NCBI RefSeq assembly: GCF_019449275.2 | Contig: NZ_JAHZQZ020000014.1 | Location: 62,001-126,000, forward strand | Source of the DNA: Microbacterium sp. HD4P20 | Lineage (GTDB): Bacteria > Actinomycetota > Actinomycetes > Actinomycetales > Microbacteriaceae | Direction of reading: 5' to 3' | Length of the DNA: 64,000 nucleotides | Shown: piece by piece, positions 20,685-29,355 of the stretch | Position numbering within the stretch: position 1 is the first letter of the stretch | How the letters are laid out: each line of letters opens with the position of its first letter | The notes under the pieces: model-generated | What the model was told of the DNA's origin: nothing | Databases searched by the model: none | The model's input: only the letters and a program-made list of their open reading frames with translations | Made by a program: the position numbers and the translations under genes

Positions 20685-21230
20685 TCAACCCTTCGCCGCG
20701 CGCTCCACGAGGGCGACCAGCGCGTCCATCGCGGCGCCGCGCGGCACGGGTCCGGGGATCGACCCGCCCGAGAGTGCGTTGTTGAAGTAGAGGCCGTCGC
20801 TCACGAGCATGACGAGGTCCAGCGCAGTAGCGTCGACCGTGTGAGGGCTGAGCGTTCGCGCCCACTGCTCTCGGATGTCGCGCAACGACTCGCTCGCCGT
20901 CGCGTTGCCCCCCTGGGCCAGCCTCGAGGTGGCGAGGATCGCGCGGTCGAGAGGGTCGTTCTGCATGGCCGAGGAGCGCAGGAAGTAGCCGATCGGGCCT
21001 TCTTCGGCGGCGGCCATCGCGGCGACGTCGGCATCGGCGAGGGACCGGAGTCGCGCGATCAGGCCGGCCTCGAGCGCGTCTTTCGACGAGAAGTGGTACA
21101 GCAGTCCGCCCTTGGACACCCCGGCGGCGCGCGCGGTGGCATCGATCGTCGCGGCTCGTTCGCCGTCGTCGACCAGGATGCGCTCGAACGCGTCGAGCAC
21201 CTTCTCGCGGGCCAGGGGAGGGCGGCTCAT
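20685..21230 (-). CDS. TetR-family repressor of the adjacent MFS exporter
   Basis: A 181-residue TetR protein with a clean HTH (TIDATARAAGVSKGGLLYHF, then SSKDAL, residues about 22-48) and a helical C-terminal domain. It is divergent from a DHA2-type MFS exporter, the classic drug-responsive repressor/pump arrangement. A 20-bp palindrome (21271-21290) lies over the predicted exporter start site. A TACGAT hexamer 7 nt before its ATG suggests a leaderless transcript. Confidence 0.88.
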   Translation of the reverse strand: MSRPPLAREKVLDAFERILVDDGERAATIDATARAAGVSKGGLLYHFSSKDALEAGLIARLRSLADADVAAMAAAEEGPIGYFLRSSAMQNDPLDRAILATSRLAQGGNATASESLRDIREQWARTLSPHTVDATALDLVMLVSDGLYFNNALSGGSIPGPVPRGAAMDALVALVERAAKG

Positions 21231-21243
21231 GCGGTCGATCGTA

Positions 21244-21290
21244 TCGACAGCGGGTGCGGCATCCTGATACTATACCGGCTGGACGGTGTA
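21244..21290 (+). promoter_or_regulatory. MFS exporter promoter with TetR operator
   Basis: A -35-like TCGACA (21244-21249), an 18-bp spacer and -10 TACTAT (21268-21273) are followed by the dyad TATACCGGCTGGACGGTGTA at 21271-21290 (half-site TAYACCG). The dyad covers the -10 edge and start site, so a bound TetR dimer would block RNA polymerase. The arrangement is seen directly; the protein assignment is inference from the divergent repressor. Confidence 0.65.
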
Positions 21291-21293
21291 GAA

Positions 21294-22835
21294 ATGATGA
21301 CTCTCACTCAAGAACTCTCGCTCGCCGATGCGCAGGGTCGCCGGGTCGGCTGGCGCGGCTGGGCCGCCCTGGTCGTGCTCATGCTGCCGGTGCTGCTCGT
21401 GTCGGTCGACAACACGGTGCTCAGCTTCGCGCTTCCGGCGATCGCGCTCGAGCTCGAGCCCACCAGCACGCAGCAGCTGTGGATCATCGACGCGTATCCG
21501 CTCGTACTGGCGGGACTCCTCGTCACGATGGGCACGCTCGGCGACCGGTTCGGCCGGCGACGGATGCTGCTGATCGGCGCTGTCGGCTTTGCCGCCGTGT
21601 CGGCTCTCGCGGCTTTCGCGCCGACCGCCGAGTGGCTCATCGCCGCGCGCGCCGCGATGGGCGTGTTCGGCGCGATGCTCATGCCGTCGACGCTTTCGCT
21701 GCTGCGCAGCATCTTCACCGACCGCGACCAGCGGCGCCTTGCCATCGCGGTGTGGGCCTCGATGTTCTCGGCGGGCGCGGCCCTCGGGCCCGTGGTCGGG
21801 GGACTGCTTCTGGAGCACTTCTCGTGGGGATCGGTGTTCCTCATGGCGGTGCCGGTTCTCGTGCCGCTGCTCGTGTTCGCGCCGCTCCTGGTTCCCGAGA
21901 GCCGCGACCCGCATCCCGGACGCATCGATCCCATGAGCATCGTCCTCTCCATGGCGACGATGATCCCCATGGTCTACGGGATCAAAGAGCTGGCTGTCCA
22001 CGGTTTCGGCGCCACGGCGTGGCTGCCGATGATCGCGGGCCTGGTCTTCGGCGTGCTCTTCGTGCGGCGCCAGCTGCGCGTGAAGACACCGATGCTCGAC
22101 ATGCGACTTTTCCGCCAGGGCACCTTCAGCGGTGCGCTGCTGGTGAACCTGCTCAGCGTGATCGCGCTGGTGGGCTTCCTCTTCTTCGTCGCGCAGCACC
22201 TGCAGCTCGTCGTCGGGCTCTCGCCGATGCACGCCGGCCTCGCCCTCGTACCGGGGCTTGCCATGATGATCGTCGCGGGACTGGCGGTCGTGCCGATCGC
22301 CAAGAAGTGGCCTGCCCGGATCGTCGTGCCGGCGGCGCTCGTCTTCTCACTCGCGGGCTACCTCGCCGTGGCATTCGCGACCGGGCCCGACAGCCTCGGT
22401 GCCCTCGTCGGTGCCTTCGTGGCCCTGGGCATCGGCATCGGTGCCGCCGAGACCGTGTCGAACGAACTGGTGCTCGCCAGCGCTCCGCCGGCGAAGGCGG
22501 GAGCCGCCAGCGCGGTCTCCGAGACCGCCTACGAGCTGGGCGCAGTGCTGGGCACCACTGTGCTGGGGGGCATACTGGCGGCTCTGTACCGTGCCCAGCT
22601 CGTGATCCCCGCGGGGGTACCGGATGCCGCCGCCGACGCGGCGCGTGAGACGCTGGCCGGCGCGGTCCAGGCAGCGGCCGAGATCGGCGGCGTGACCGGT
22701 GCGGCGCTGCAGGAGGCCGCGGCGCACGCCTTCGACGCCGGCGTCACGGTCACCGCGCTCATCGGCGCGGGTCTGGTGGTCCTCGCCGGCGTCATCGCGG
22801 CCACTACCCTGGGAGGGTCCCGCTCGAAGTCGTAG
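21294..22835 (+). CDS. MFS drug-resistance transporter, DHA2 (14-TM) type
   Basis: A 513-residue exporter of the QacA/SmvA/EmrB group. The N-terminal membrane segment holds SVDNTVLSFALPAIA, a DHA2 hallmark (D in TM1); the loop motif GDRFGRRRMLLIG (motif A) and GAALGPVVGG (motif C) follow. About 14 hydrophobic segments are visible. The start is ATG 21294 or the adjacent ATG 21297; no Shine-Dalgarno exists in the very short predicted leader. Expected to export cationic or hydrophobic compounds by proton antiport, induced through the divergent TetR. leuB follows by 9 bp and may be read through. Confidence 0.9.
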   Translation: MMTLTQELSLADAQGRRVGWRGWAALVVLMLPVLLVSVDNTVLSFALPAIALELEPTSTQQLWIIDAYPLVLAGLLVTMGTLGDRFGRRRMLLIGAVGFAAVSALAAFAPTAEWLIAARAAMGVFGAMLMPSTLSLLRSIFTDRDQRRLAIAVWASMFSAGAALGPVVGGLLLEHFSWGSVFLMAVPVLVPLLVFAPLLVPESRDPHPGRIDPMSIVLSMATMIPMVYGIKELAVHGFGATAWLPMIAGLVFGVLFVRRQLRVKTPMLDMRLFRQGTFSGALLVNLLSVIALVGFLFFVAQHLQLVVGLSPMHAGLALVPGLAMMIVAGLAVVPIAKKWPARIVVPAALVFSLAGYLAVAFATGPDSLGALVGAFVALGIGIGAAETVSNELVLASAPPAKAGAASAVSETAYELGAVLGTTVLGGILAALYRAQLVIPAGVPDAAADAARETLAGAVQAAAEIGGVTGAALQEAAAHAFDAGVTVTALIGAGLVVLAGVIAATTLGGSRSKS

Positions 22836-22844
22836 GAGCCCGCC

Positions 22845-23927
22845 ATGCCGCCCACCGTACCCTCGCGTCCGCACGAAAACTCGCGCCTGAAGCTGGCAGT
22901 GATCCCCGGGGACGGCATCGGCCCCGAGGTCGTCGCTGAAGCCGAGAAGGTGCTCGACGCGGTCACCGCGGGCAGTGGCATCCATTTCGACAAGACGCGC
23001 TTCTCTCTCGGAGCCGCGCGCTTCCTCGAGACGGGCGATACGCTCACCGATGCGGATCTCGCCGCCATCAAGGGACACGATGCGATCCTGCTGGGCGCCG
23101 TGGGCGGCGTGCCGGGCGACCCCCGCCTGAAGGACGCCAACATCGAGCGCGGGATGCTGCTGAAGCTGCGCTTCGAGCTCGACCACTACGTGAACCTCCG
23201 CCCGTCGAAGCTGTATCCCGGTGTGAAGGCGCCGCTCGCCGATCCCGGCGACATCGACTTCGTGGTCGTCCGCGAGGGCACCGAGGGCCCGTACGTGGGC
23301 AACGGCGGCTCCATCCGTACCGGAACGCCGCACGAGGTCGCCAACGAGACCTCGGTGAACACGGCGTTCGGCGTCGAGCGGGTGGTGCGCTACGCCTTCG
23401 ACCTCGCCGAGCGCCGCTCGAAGCGGGTGACGCTGGTGCACAAGATCAACGTGCTGGTGCACGCGGGCGGCATCTGGAAGCGACTCGTCGACGAGATCGC
23501 ACGAGAGCATCCCGACGTGACCGTAGACTATGTCCACGTCGATGCGGCCACCATCTATCTGGTCACGAACCCCGGCCGATTCGACGTGATCGTCACCGAC
23601 AACCTCTTCGGCGACATCCTCACGGACCTGGCCGGCGCCGTCACCGGTGGCATCGGCCTCGCCGCCTCGGGCAACATCAACCCCGACGGCGCCTTCCCCT
23701 CGATGTTCGAGCCCGTTCACGGTTCGGCGCCCGACATCGCGGGCCAGCAGAAGGCCGATCCCACGGCCGCCATCCTCTCCGTCGCACTCCTGCTCGACCA
23801 CCTCGGGCTGCACGACGAAGCACAGCGAGTCACCACCGCTGTCGAGGAGGATCTCGCCGGCCGGGACCCGGCCGCCCGCACCACGGCGCAGATCGGCGAC
23901 ACCATCGTCGCCCGCCTCCAGGCGTAA
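22845..23927 (+). CDS. leuB: 3-isopropylmalate dehydrogenase
   Basis: A 360-residue IPMDH of the short actinobacterial type, oxidising 3-isopropylmalate with NAD+ in leucine synthesis. Family marks: [76 protein letters not shown] and [18 protein letters not shown] precedes ATG 22845. The first 13 residues are polar and may be disordered. Its TAA stop forms part of a TAACCT box that may drive ilvE. Confidence 0.95.
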   Translation: MPPTVPSRPHENSRLKLAVIPGDGIGPEVVAEAEKVLDAVTAGSGIHFDKTRFSLGAARFLETGDTLTDADLAAIKGHDAILLGAVGGVPGDPRLKDANIERGMLLKLRFELDHYVNLRPSKLYPGVKAPLADPGDIDFVVVREGTEGPYVGNGGSIRTGTPHEVANETSVNTAFGVERVVRYAFDLAERRSKRVTLVHKINVLVHAGGIWKRLVDEIAREHPDVTVDYVHVDAATIYLVTNPGRFDVIVTDNLFGDILTDLAGAVTGGIGLAASGNINPDGAFPSMFEPVHGSAPDIAGQQKADPTAAILSVALLLDHLGLHDEAQRVTTAVEEDLAGRDPAARTTAQIGDTIVARLQA

Positions 23928-23990
23928 CCTGGATCGAGCAGCGCCGCCACCGACCCGCGGATGCGATCCGCACGAAAGTACAGGCTCGTC

Positions 23991-25097
23991 ATGACCCTCA
24001 TCGACTCCGACCCCGACACCGGACTCGCCCCGCTCGAGTTCACCGTCAACCGCAACCTGCAGGCCAAGAGCGCGCAGCAGCGCGAAGAGATCCTGACCAA
24101 CCCTGGCTTCGGCACGAGCTTCACCGACCACATGGTCGATGTCTGCTGGTCGGTGGGGGGCGGCTGGCACCGTCCGCGCGTGCAGCCCTACGGCCCCCTC
24201 TCGCTGGATCCGGCCGCGGCGGTCCTGCACTACGGGCAGGAGATCTTCGAAGGGATCAAGGCCTATCGGCACGCCGATGGGTCGATCCACACGTTCCGGC
24301 CCGACCAGAACGGCCGACGGCTGCAGCGGTCGGCGCGGCGGCTCGCGCTGCCGGAGTTGCCGGTGACCTACTTCATCCAGTCGTTGCGCGAGCTCATCGC
24401 CGTGGACGGCGACTGGGTGCCGTCCGGGGCCGACCAGAGCCTGTACCTGCGCCCGTTCATGTTCGCCAAAGAAGCGTTCCTGGGTGTGCGGCCCGCGCAC
24501 AAGGTCGGGTACTACGTCATCGCCTCGCCCGCCGGCGCCTACTTCAAGGGCGGCGTGCAGCCGGTGTCGATCTGGCTCAGCGAGGACTACGCGCGGGCCG
24601 GCAAGGGTGGCACGGGAGCGGCAAAGACCGGAGGCAACTACGCCGCGAGCCTGCTGCCGCAGTCCGAGGCGTACGAGAACGAATGCGATCAGGTGGTCTT
24701 CCTCGACCAGGACCGCAACGTCGAGGAGCTCGGCGGTATGAACGTCGTGTTCGTGTACAAGGACGGCACGCTGGTCACCCCGCAGTCGGACTCCATCCTC
24801 GAGGGCATCACGCGCGACTCGATTCTGCAGCTCGCCGCCGATCGCGGGCACAAGATCGAAGGGCGCGCAGTGTCGTTCGACGAGTGGCGACAGGGCGTGG
24901 CTTCCGGCGACATCGTCGAGGTCTTCGCATGCGGCACCGCGGCGGTGGTGACGCCGATCGGCCTTCTGAAGGGCAAGGACTTCGTCGACGAACAGCCCAT
25001 CGGAGAGCTCGCGCTGTCGCTGCGCGAAGAACTGACCGACATCCAGTACGGCCGCCGCCCCGACAAGCACGGCTGGCTCGTCCGACTCGACGGATAG
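23991..25097 (+). CDS. ilvE: Branched-chain amino acid aminotransferase
   Basis: A 368-residue class IV aminotransferase (BCAT group II), the last step to Val, Leu and Ile. The PLP lysine is in GAAKTGGNYAASL; other marks are LHYGQEIFEGIKAYR, RPDQNGRRLQRSARRL, YLRPFMFAKE, NVEELGGMNVVFV and FACGTAAVVTPI. ATG 23991 is used because conserved sequence begins soon after; an upstream in-frame ATG (23961) is less likely. TAACCT (23925-23930, containing the leuB stop) predicts a 5' leader of about 54 nt. Confidence 0.95.
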   Translation: MTLIDSDPDTGLAPLEFTVNRNLQAKSAQQREEILTNPGFGTSFTDHMVDVCWSVGGGWHRPRVQPYGPLSLDPAAAVLHYGQEIFEGIKAYRHADGSIHTFRPDQNGRRLQRSARRLALPELPVTYFIQSLRELIAVDGDWVPSGADQSLYLRPFMFAKEAFLGVRPAHKVGYYVIASPAGAYFKGGVQPVSIWLSEDYARAGKGGTGAAKTGGNYAASLLPQSEAYENECDQVVFLDQDRNVEELGGMNVVFVYKDGTLVTPQSDSILEGITRDSILQLAADRGHKIEGRAVSFDEWRQGVASGDIVEVFACGTAAVVTPIGLLKGKDFVDEQPIGELALSLREELTDIQYGRRPDKHGWLVRLDG

Positions 25098-25100
25098 GGT
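25095..25100 (+). promoter_or_regulatory. -10 box TAGGGT built on the ilvE stop codon
   Basis: TAGGGT begins with the ilvE TAG stop and ends exactly 6 nt before GTG 25107. Predicts a leaderless mRNA for the FAH-family gene. Confidence 0.5.
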
Positions 25101-25106
25101 CTTCGG

Positions 25107-25874
25107 GTGAGGATCGCGCGCTTCAGCCACAACGACGCCATCAGATTCGGGATCGTCGACGAGGGCGAGCTGGTCGTCCTCGCCGGTGACCCCATGTTCG
25201 CCGGCTACGACACGACGGGGGAGCGGGTGCCGCTCGCCGACGTCGCGCTGCTCGCGCCCGTGATCCCGCGGTCAAAGGTGGTGTGCGTCGGGCGCAACTA
25301 CCGCGAGCACGCCGCAGAGCTCGGCAACGACGTCCCCGACGCGCCGATGCTGTTCTTCAAGCCCAACACGTCCGTCGTCGGACCAGGGGACGCCGTCGTG
25401 CTGCCGCGGGGCTCGGAGTTCATCAGCTTCGAGGGCGAACTGGCAGCCGTCATCGGTCGGATCGCGAAGAACGTCCCCGCCGAGAGCGCGCTGGACTATG
25501 TGTTCGGCTACACGATCGCCAACGACCTGACCGCGCGTGACTGGCAGAAGTCCGACGGTCAGTGGGCGCGGGCCAAGGGATTCGACTCGTCGTGCCCGCT
25601 CGGCCCCGCCATCGAGACGGACTTCGACCCGAACGGCAGCGCGGCTCTGACGACTCGACTGAACGGCGAGGTGCGCCAGCAGGCGCCCATCAGCGACATG
25701 ATCTTCTCGCTGGCGGACGTCATCGCGTACGCGTCGGCGGCTTTCACGCTGCTTCCTGGCGACGTCATCCTCACCGGCACGCCGGCGGGGGTCGGCCAGA
25801 TCGTGTCCGGTGACGTCGTGGAGGTCGAGATCAGCGGTCTGGGCATCCTGCGCAACACCGCGCGGAACGCCTGA
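25107..25874 (+). CDS. Fumarylacetoacetate hydrolase-family protein
   Basis: A 255-residue FAH-superfamily enzyme. VVCVGRNYREHAAELG, the metal-binding Glu pair in FEGELAAVIG, NDLTARDWQ and LTGTPAGVGQI are present. The family covers acylpyruvases, oxaloacetate decarboxylases and 2-hydroxyhepta-2,4-diene-1,7-dioate isomerases, and the sequence does not decide between them. In actinobacteria this gene often lies next to ilvE/gltX without a degradative cluster, so an acylpyruvate or oxaloacetate housekeeping role is more likely than aromatic catabolism. GTG 25107 has no Shine-Dalgarno. Confidence 0.85.
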   Translation: MRIARFSHNDAIRFGIVDEGELVVLAGDPMFAGYDTTGERVPLADVALLAPVIPRSKVVCVGRNYREHAAELGNDVPDAPMLFFKPNTSVVGPGDAVVLPRGSEFISFEGELAAVIGRIAKNVPAESALDYVFGYTIANDLTARDWQKSDGQWARAKGFDSSCPLGPAIETDFDPNGSAALTTRLNGEVRQQAPISDMIFSLADVIAYASAAFTLLPGDVILTGTPAGVGQIVSGDVVEVEISGLGILRNTARNA

Positions 25875-25882
25875 GGCCTGTC

Positions 25883-27181
25883 ATGAGCGGCATCGGTCCG
25901 GATGCAGCCACGGCTGCTGCCGGCGGGCCGGAGGCGGCCGACCGGTCCGTCGCTCCCGCCGAGGTCGCGCGCGTCCAGCGGCGAACGGTCTGGGCTCTCT
26001 CGCTCGGTCAGGTGCTCGGTGGGCTGGCCTTCGGCGCCACGTTGTCGCTGGGCGCGGTGCTGGCCGCGGAGCTGTCGGGCGATGAGGCGTTCTCGGGCCT
26101 CGCAGCGGCGGCGGTCACGCTGGGGACGGCGCTCACGGCTGTTCCACTGGCGCGCCTGGCGCGCCTGCGCGGCCGCCGCCTGTCATTGACCGTCGGCATG
26201 GCGATCGCCCTCGTCGGCGTCGTGGTCGTCGTGGCAGCGGTCGGAGCCGGCTCCTTCCCGCTGCTGCTCGGCTCGTTCCTGCTGATCGGCGCGGGGCAGG
26301 CGGCCAACCTGCAGTCGCGTTTCGCCGCAGCCGATCTCGCGACCGACGCGACGCGCGGCCGCGACCTGTCGATCGTGGTGTGGGCGACCACCGTGGGCGC
26401 GGTTCTGGGACCGAATCTCACCGGTCCCGGAGAGCTGGTCGGCGACGCGGTGGGCATGCCTCCGTTGACCGGCCCCTACCTGTTCACCGTCGTCGCCCAG
26501 CTGATCGCGATCGCGGTGTATCTCACGACACTTCGGCCCGACCCGCTGCTCCTCGCGCAACGCGTGGTCGCGGCTGCGCCCAAGATGGCCATCGCGTTCG
26601 TGAAGCCCGACAGTCCGGTGGCGGCACGGTATGCGATCTTCGCGATCGCCGCCGCGCACGGCACGATGGTGTCGGTCATGGCGATGACCCCGGTGCACCT
26701 GCTGCACCACGGCGCGTCGCTGGCGATCATCGGTCTGACCCTCAGCCTGCACATCGCGGGCATGTACGCGCTGTCGCCGGTCTTCGGCATCATGTCGGAC
26801 CGGTTCGGCCGCGTGCCGACACTCCTCATCGGTCAGGTGCTCCTTGCCGCAGCCCTGCTCACCGCGTCGTTCGGCGCCGAGTCCACGGCGGCGGTGACGG
26901 TCGGACTCGTCCTGCTGGGCCTGGGCTGGAGTGCGTCCACGGTCGCCGGCTCGACGCTGCTGACCGAGGCCTCGTCCGAAGAGCGTCGCACGCGCCGGCA
27001 GGGGTTCAGCGACTTCGCCATGAGCCTCGTGGGAGCGGGCGGTGCAGTCCTTGCCGGACTCGTGCTGGGCTGGCTCGGCTACGGCGGCCTCGCGCTGGTG
27101 GTTGGCGTCCTCGTCGTGTCGAGCCTTCTGTTGTCACCCCTCGGGTTGCGCGTGGCGCCCCGCGCGACACCGGACCCCTGA
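25883..27181 (+). CDS. MFS transporter (12-TM)
   Basis: A 432-residue major facilitator with about 12 hydrophobic segments after a polar 35-residue N-terminus. Conserved parts include ARLARLRGRRLSLTVGMAIA (motif A-like loop), GAGQAANLQSRFAAADL and SDRFGRVPTLLIGQ in the second half. It starts 8 bp after the FAH-family gene and is probably co-transcribed. Substrate unknown. Confidence 0.85.
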   Translation: MSGIGPDAATAAAGGPEAADRSVAPAEVARVQRRTVWALSLGQVLGGLAFGATLSLGAVLAAELSGDEAFSGLAAAAVTLGTALTAVPLARLARLRGRRLSLTVGMAIALVGVVVVVAAVGAGSFPLLLGSFLLIGAGQAANLQSRFAAADLATDATRGRDLSIVVWATTVGAVLGPNLTGPGELVGDAVGMPPLTGPYLFTVVAQLIAIAVYLTTLRPDPLLLAQRVVAAAPKMAIAFVKPDSPVAARYAIFAIAAAHGTMVSVMAMTPVHLLHHGASLAIIGLTLSLHIAGMYALSPVFGIMSDRFGRVPTLLIGQVLLAAALLTASFGAESTAAVTVGLVLLGLGWSASTVAGSTLLTEASSEERRTRRQGFSDFAMSLVGAGGAVLAGLVLGWLGYGGLALVVGVLVVSSLLLSPLGLRVAPRATPDP

Positions 27182-27214
27182 TCGGGGTCGATCGGCGAGC
27201 CGGGCGGTCAGGGG
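27175..27214. terminator. Dyad linking two convergent stop codons
   Basis: CCCCTGA (27175-27181, including the MFS stop) is the exact reverse complement of TCAGGGG (27208-27214, including the minus-strand stop). The 26-nt loop is GC-rich. A shorter alternative pairs CCCC with GGGG at 27184-27187. Confidence 0.4.
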
Positions 27215-28278
27215 CGGAGCGCCGCGATCGCCCGGTCGACGTCGGCCTCGTCGTTGAAGACGTGGAACGCGACGCGCGCGCGGCCGGCTCGACCGGATGC
27301 CACGATGCCGGAGTCGGTCAGCCGGGCGAGGTCGTCGCCTGCCGGATCGCTCCACGTCGCGATCGCCGACGGGTGCTGCGGCCGCGGCAACCCCATGCCT
27401 GCGCGGAAGGCGGCAGCGAGCCCGGTGACGTGCGCGTGCAGCGATCCCGGGTCGAGGGCGGCGAAGAGCTCGAGAGCAGGCGCCGCTCCCACGAACGCCT
27501 GCCACGCCGGTGACACATCGAAGCGCCGGGCACCGGAGGCGAGCGTGCCACCGGCGCCGTAGCACGACGCCCACGGGTCGTCGCCGGCGTACCAGCCCGC
27601 CATGCGCGGGGGCATCACGTCGGCCAGCCGATCCGACACCGTGAGGAACGAGACACCCCGCGGGGAGCACAGCCACTTGTAGGCGTGGCAGATCACCGCG
27701 TCGAAGCGGGATGCCTCGACCGGCAGCCATCCGACGGCCTGGGTGGCGTCGCACAGGGTCATGGCGCCGCAACGCGCGGCGGCTCCGATGATCGCATCGA
27801 CGTCGGCCACCTCCCCGGTGGCGGATTGCACCACCGAGAAGGCCACGAGACGCGTCTGCGCCCCGATGGCCTCCGCGAGGCCCTGAAGCGGTGCCGTCCG
27901 AACGTGGATGCCACGCCCGGCGTGCACGAAAGGGAGCACGATCGACGAGAACTCGCCGTCCGGCACCAGCACCTCGGCGCCGTCGGGCAGCGCGGCGGCG
28001 ACGAGTGCGGCCGCCGCAGAGGCCTGCGAGCCGATGGCCACCCTTTCCGGGGCCACCACGACCAGAGACGCGAAGAGCGCCCGGGAGTGCTCGACAGCGG
28101 CGGAGTATGCGGCGATGTCGGGTCGCCCGGCCGCGGAGGAATCGAGGTCGGCGCGGACTGCCGCGACGGTTGCGCGGGTCGGCAGCCCCACCGTGCAAGC
28201 TGCGAGGTAGCCGTCGCCGCCGACGAAGGCGGCGCGTGCCTGCGAGAGCGAGATCCGGGGGGTGGGAGCGACCGGCAT
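27208..28278 (-). CDS. Class V aminotransferase (cysteine desulfurase-like), unknown substrate
   Basis: A 356-residue PLP enzyme of fold type I. The lysine is in CHAYKWLCSPRGVSFL, preceded by MTLCDATQAVGWLPV (Asp binding the PLP ring nitrogen) and VVQSATGEV. The KWL-xx-PRG pattern resembles kynureninase/isopenicillin-epimerase-like class V enzymes rather than IscS/SufS, and no persulfide cysteine loop is obvious. It is divergent from a LysR regulator with a near-perfect 26-bp palindrome between them, so it is probably that regulator's target. Reaction unknown. Confidence 0.8.
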   Translation of the reverse strand: MPVAPTPRISLSQARAAFVGGDGYLAACTVGLPTRATVAAVRADLDSSAAGRPDIAAYSAAVEHSRALFASLVVVAPERVAIGSQASAAAALVAAALPDGAEVLVPDGEFSSIVLPFVHAGRGIHVRTAPLQGLAEAIGAQTRLVAFSVVQSATGEVADVDAIIGAAARCGAMTLCDATQAVGWLPVEASRFDAVICHAYKWLCSPRGVSFLTVSDRLADVMPPRMAGWYAGDDPWASCYGAGGTLASGARRFDVSPAWQAFVGAAPALELFAALDPGSLHAHVTGLAAAFRAGMGLPRPQHPSAIATWSDPAGDDLARLTDSGIVASGRAGRARVAFHVFNDEADVDRAIAALRP

Positions 28279-28299
28279 GGGTCCAGCCTGCGCCGCGGC

Positions 28300-28325
28300 G
28301 ATACCTCCCGTCTACGGCAGGTATC
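28300..28325. promoter_or_regulatory. 26-bp LysR-type palindrome
   Basis: Half-sites GATACCT-N-CCGT and ACGG-N-AGGTATC match at 11 of 13 positions. It lies between the divergent aminotransferase and LysR genes, 22 bp from the former's start and 23 bp upstream of the latter's -10 box. Size and T/A ends fit a LysR operator. Confidence 0.6.
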
Positions 28326-28348
28326 GCATCACTTGCATGACAGATGAT

Positions 28349-28354
28349 TATGAT
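28349..28354 (+). promoter_or_regulatory. -10 box TATGAT for the LysR gene (leaderless)
   Basis: TATGAT is followed by exactly 6 nt and GTG 28361. The region 28326-28358 is unusually A/T-rich for this genome. Confidence 0.6.
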
Positions 28355-28360
28355 TTGCGG

Positions 28361-29344
28361 GTGAGCGACATCGGGGTGTTCGAAGCGGGGGAACCGGGGT
28401 TCGATGCCCGCGACCTGCGCGTGGTGAAGGCCATCGCCGATACGGGCTCCATCACGCGGGCTGCCGCGCAGCTCGGCTACAGCCAGCCCGCCGTGAGCCA
28501 GCTGGTGCGGCGGATGGAGCGGCGCCTGGGCGTGGCGCTCGTCGAGCGCGTCGGACGCGGCGTGCGGCTCACCGAGGCGGGACGCGTGCTGGCCCGGCAC
28601 GCGGGCGTGGTGACGACCGCGCTGGATGCCGCGGCGGGGGAGCTCGCGGATCTGCGCGGTCTGCGCGCCGCACGTGTGCGGCTGATGGCGTTCCCCTCGG
28701 CCTCGCCCACCGTGGTGCCGCGGCTTCTCGCGGACCTTGCGCTGCAGCATCCGGGTATCGCCCTCACCTACGTCGAGGCCGAGCCGCCCGAGGCCGTCCA
28801 AGCGGTGCGGGACGACCGCACCGACATCGCGCTCACTTTCAGCTATCCGGGCGATCGCGAGGACCCGCATGGCTCCAGCGCCCGCGGGCTGGCGGTGCGC
28901 GCTCTCGGCACGGACGATCTGCTCGCGGTGCTGCCTGCCGCGCATCCCGCGGTCGGCCGCGGTGTCGTCGACGTGGCGACGCTCGCCGACGACGACTGGA
29001 TAGCCGGCTGCCCGCGCTGCCGCGGCCACCTGCTCGAGCTGTGCGGCAGGGCCGGCTTCGCCCCGCGGATCGCGTTCGAGACCGACAACTTCGTGGCGGT
29101 CGAGGGCCTCGTCGCGCAGGGCATCGGCGTTGCGACGCTTCCTCGCATGGCGGTCGAGTCCTTCCCGCAGCTGCCCGGGGTGGCGATCGTGCCTCTGCCG
29201 GAGGGCGAGCAGCGCACCCTCCACGCAGTGACCGCACGCGGTTCCGAGCGGGTGCCCGCGGTTCGGGCGACGCTCGCCGCGCTGTCGCGGCTGGTCGGTC
29301 CGGGTGGTCTTCGAGCCCTCGGGGGCGGGGCATCCCACACCTAG
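28361..29344 (+). CDS. LysR-family transcriptional regulator
   Basis: A 327-residue LysR protein. The HTH spans [20 protein letters not shown] and [20 protein letters not shown], then [18 protein letters not shown]; a periplasmic-binding-like effector domain follows. GTG 28361 is preferred over ATG 28337 because TATGAT sits 6 nt upstream and the N-terminus then matches family length. It is divergent from the class V aminotransferase, which it probably regulates through the palindrome at 28300-28325. Its TAG stop is the start of the gltX -10 box. Confidence 0.87.
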   Translation: MSDIGVFEAGEPGFDARDLRVVKAIADTGSITRAAAQLGYSQPAVSQLVRRMERRLGVALVERVGRGVRLTEAGRVLARHAGVVTTALDAAAGELADLRGLRAARVRLMAFPSASPTVVPRLLADLALQHPGIALTYVEAEPPEAVQAVRDDRTDIALTFSYPGDREDPHGSSARGLAVRALGTDDLLAVLPAAHPAVGRGVVDVATLADDDWIAGCPRCRGHLLELCGRAGFAPRIAFETDNFVAVEGLVAQGIGVATLPRMAVESFPQLPGVAIVPLPEGEQRTLHAVTARGSERVPAVRATLAALSRLVGPGGLRALGGGASHT

Positions 29345-29347
29345 ACT
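29342..29347 (+). promoter_or_regulatory. -10 box TAGACT for gltX, built on the LysR stop codon
   Basis: TAGACT starts with the stop codon of the LysR gene and ends 8 nt before ATG 29356. Predicts a start within a few bases of the start codon. Confidence 0.45.
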
Positions 29348-29355
29348 GGGATGCG

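Noticed and set aside
22347..25130. A 927-codon open frame on the minus strand over leuB and ilvE
   Set aside because: Antisense shadow of high-GC genes; composition is Arg/His/Val-rich with no domain, while leuB and ilvE on the plus strand are unmistakable.
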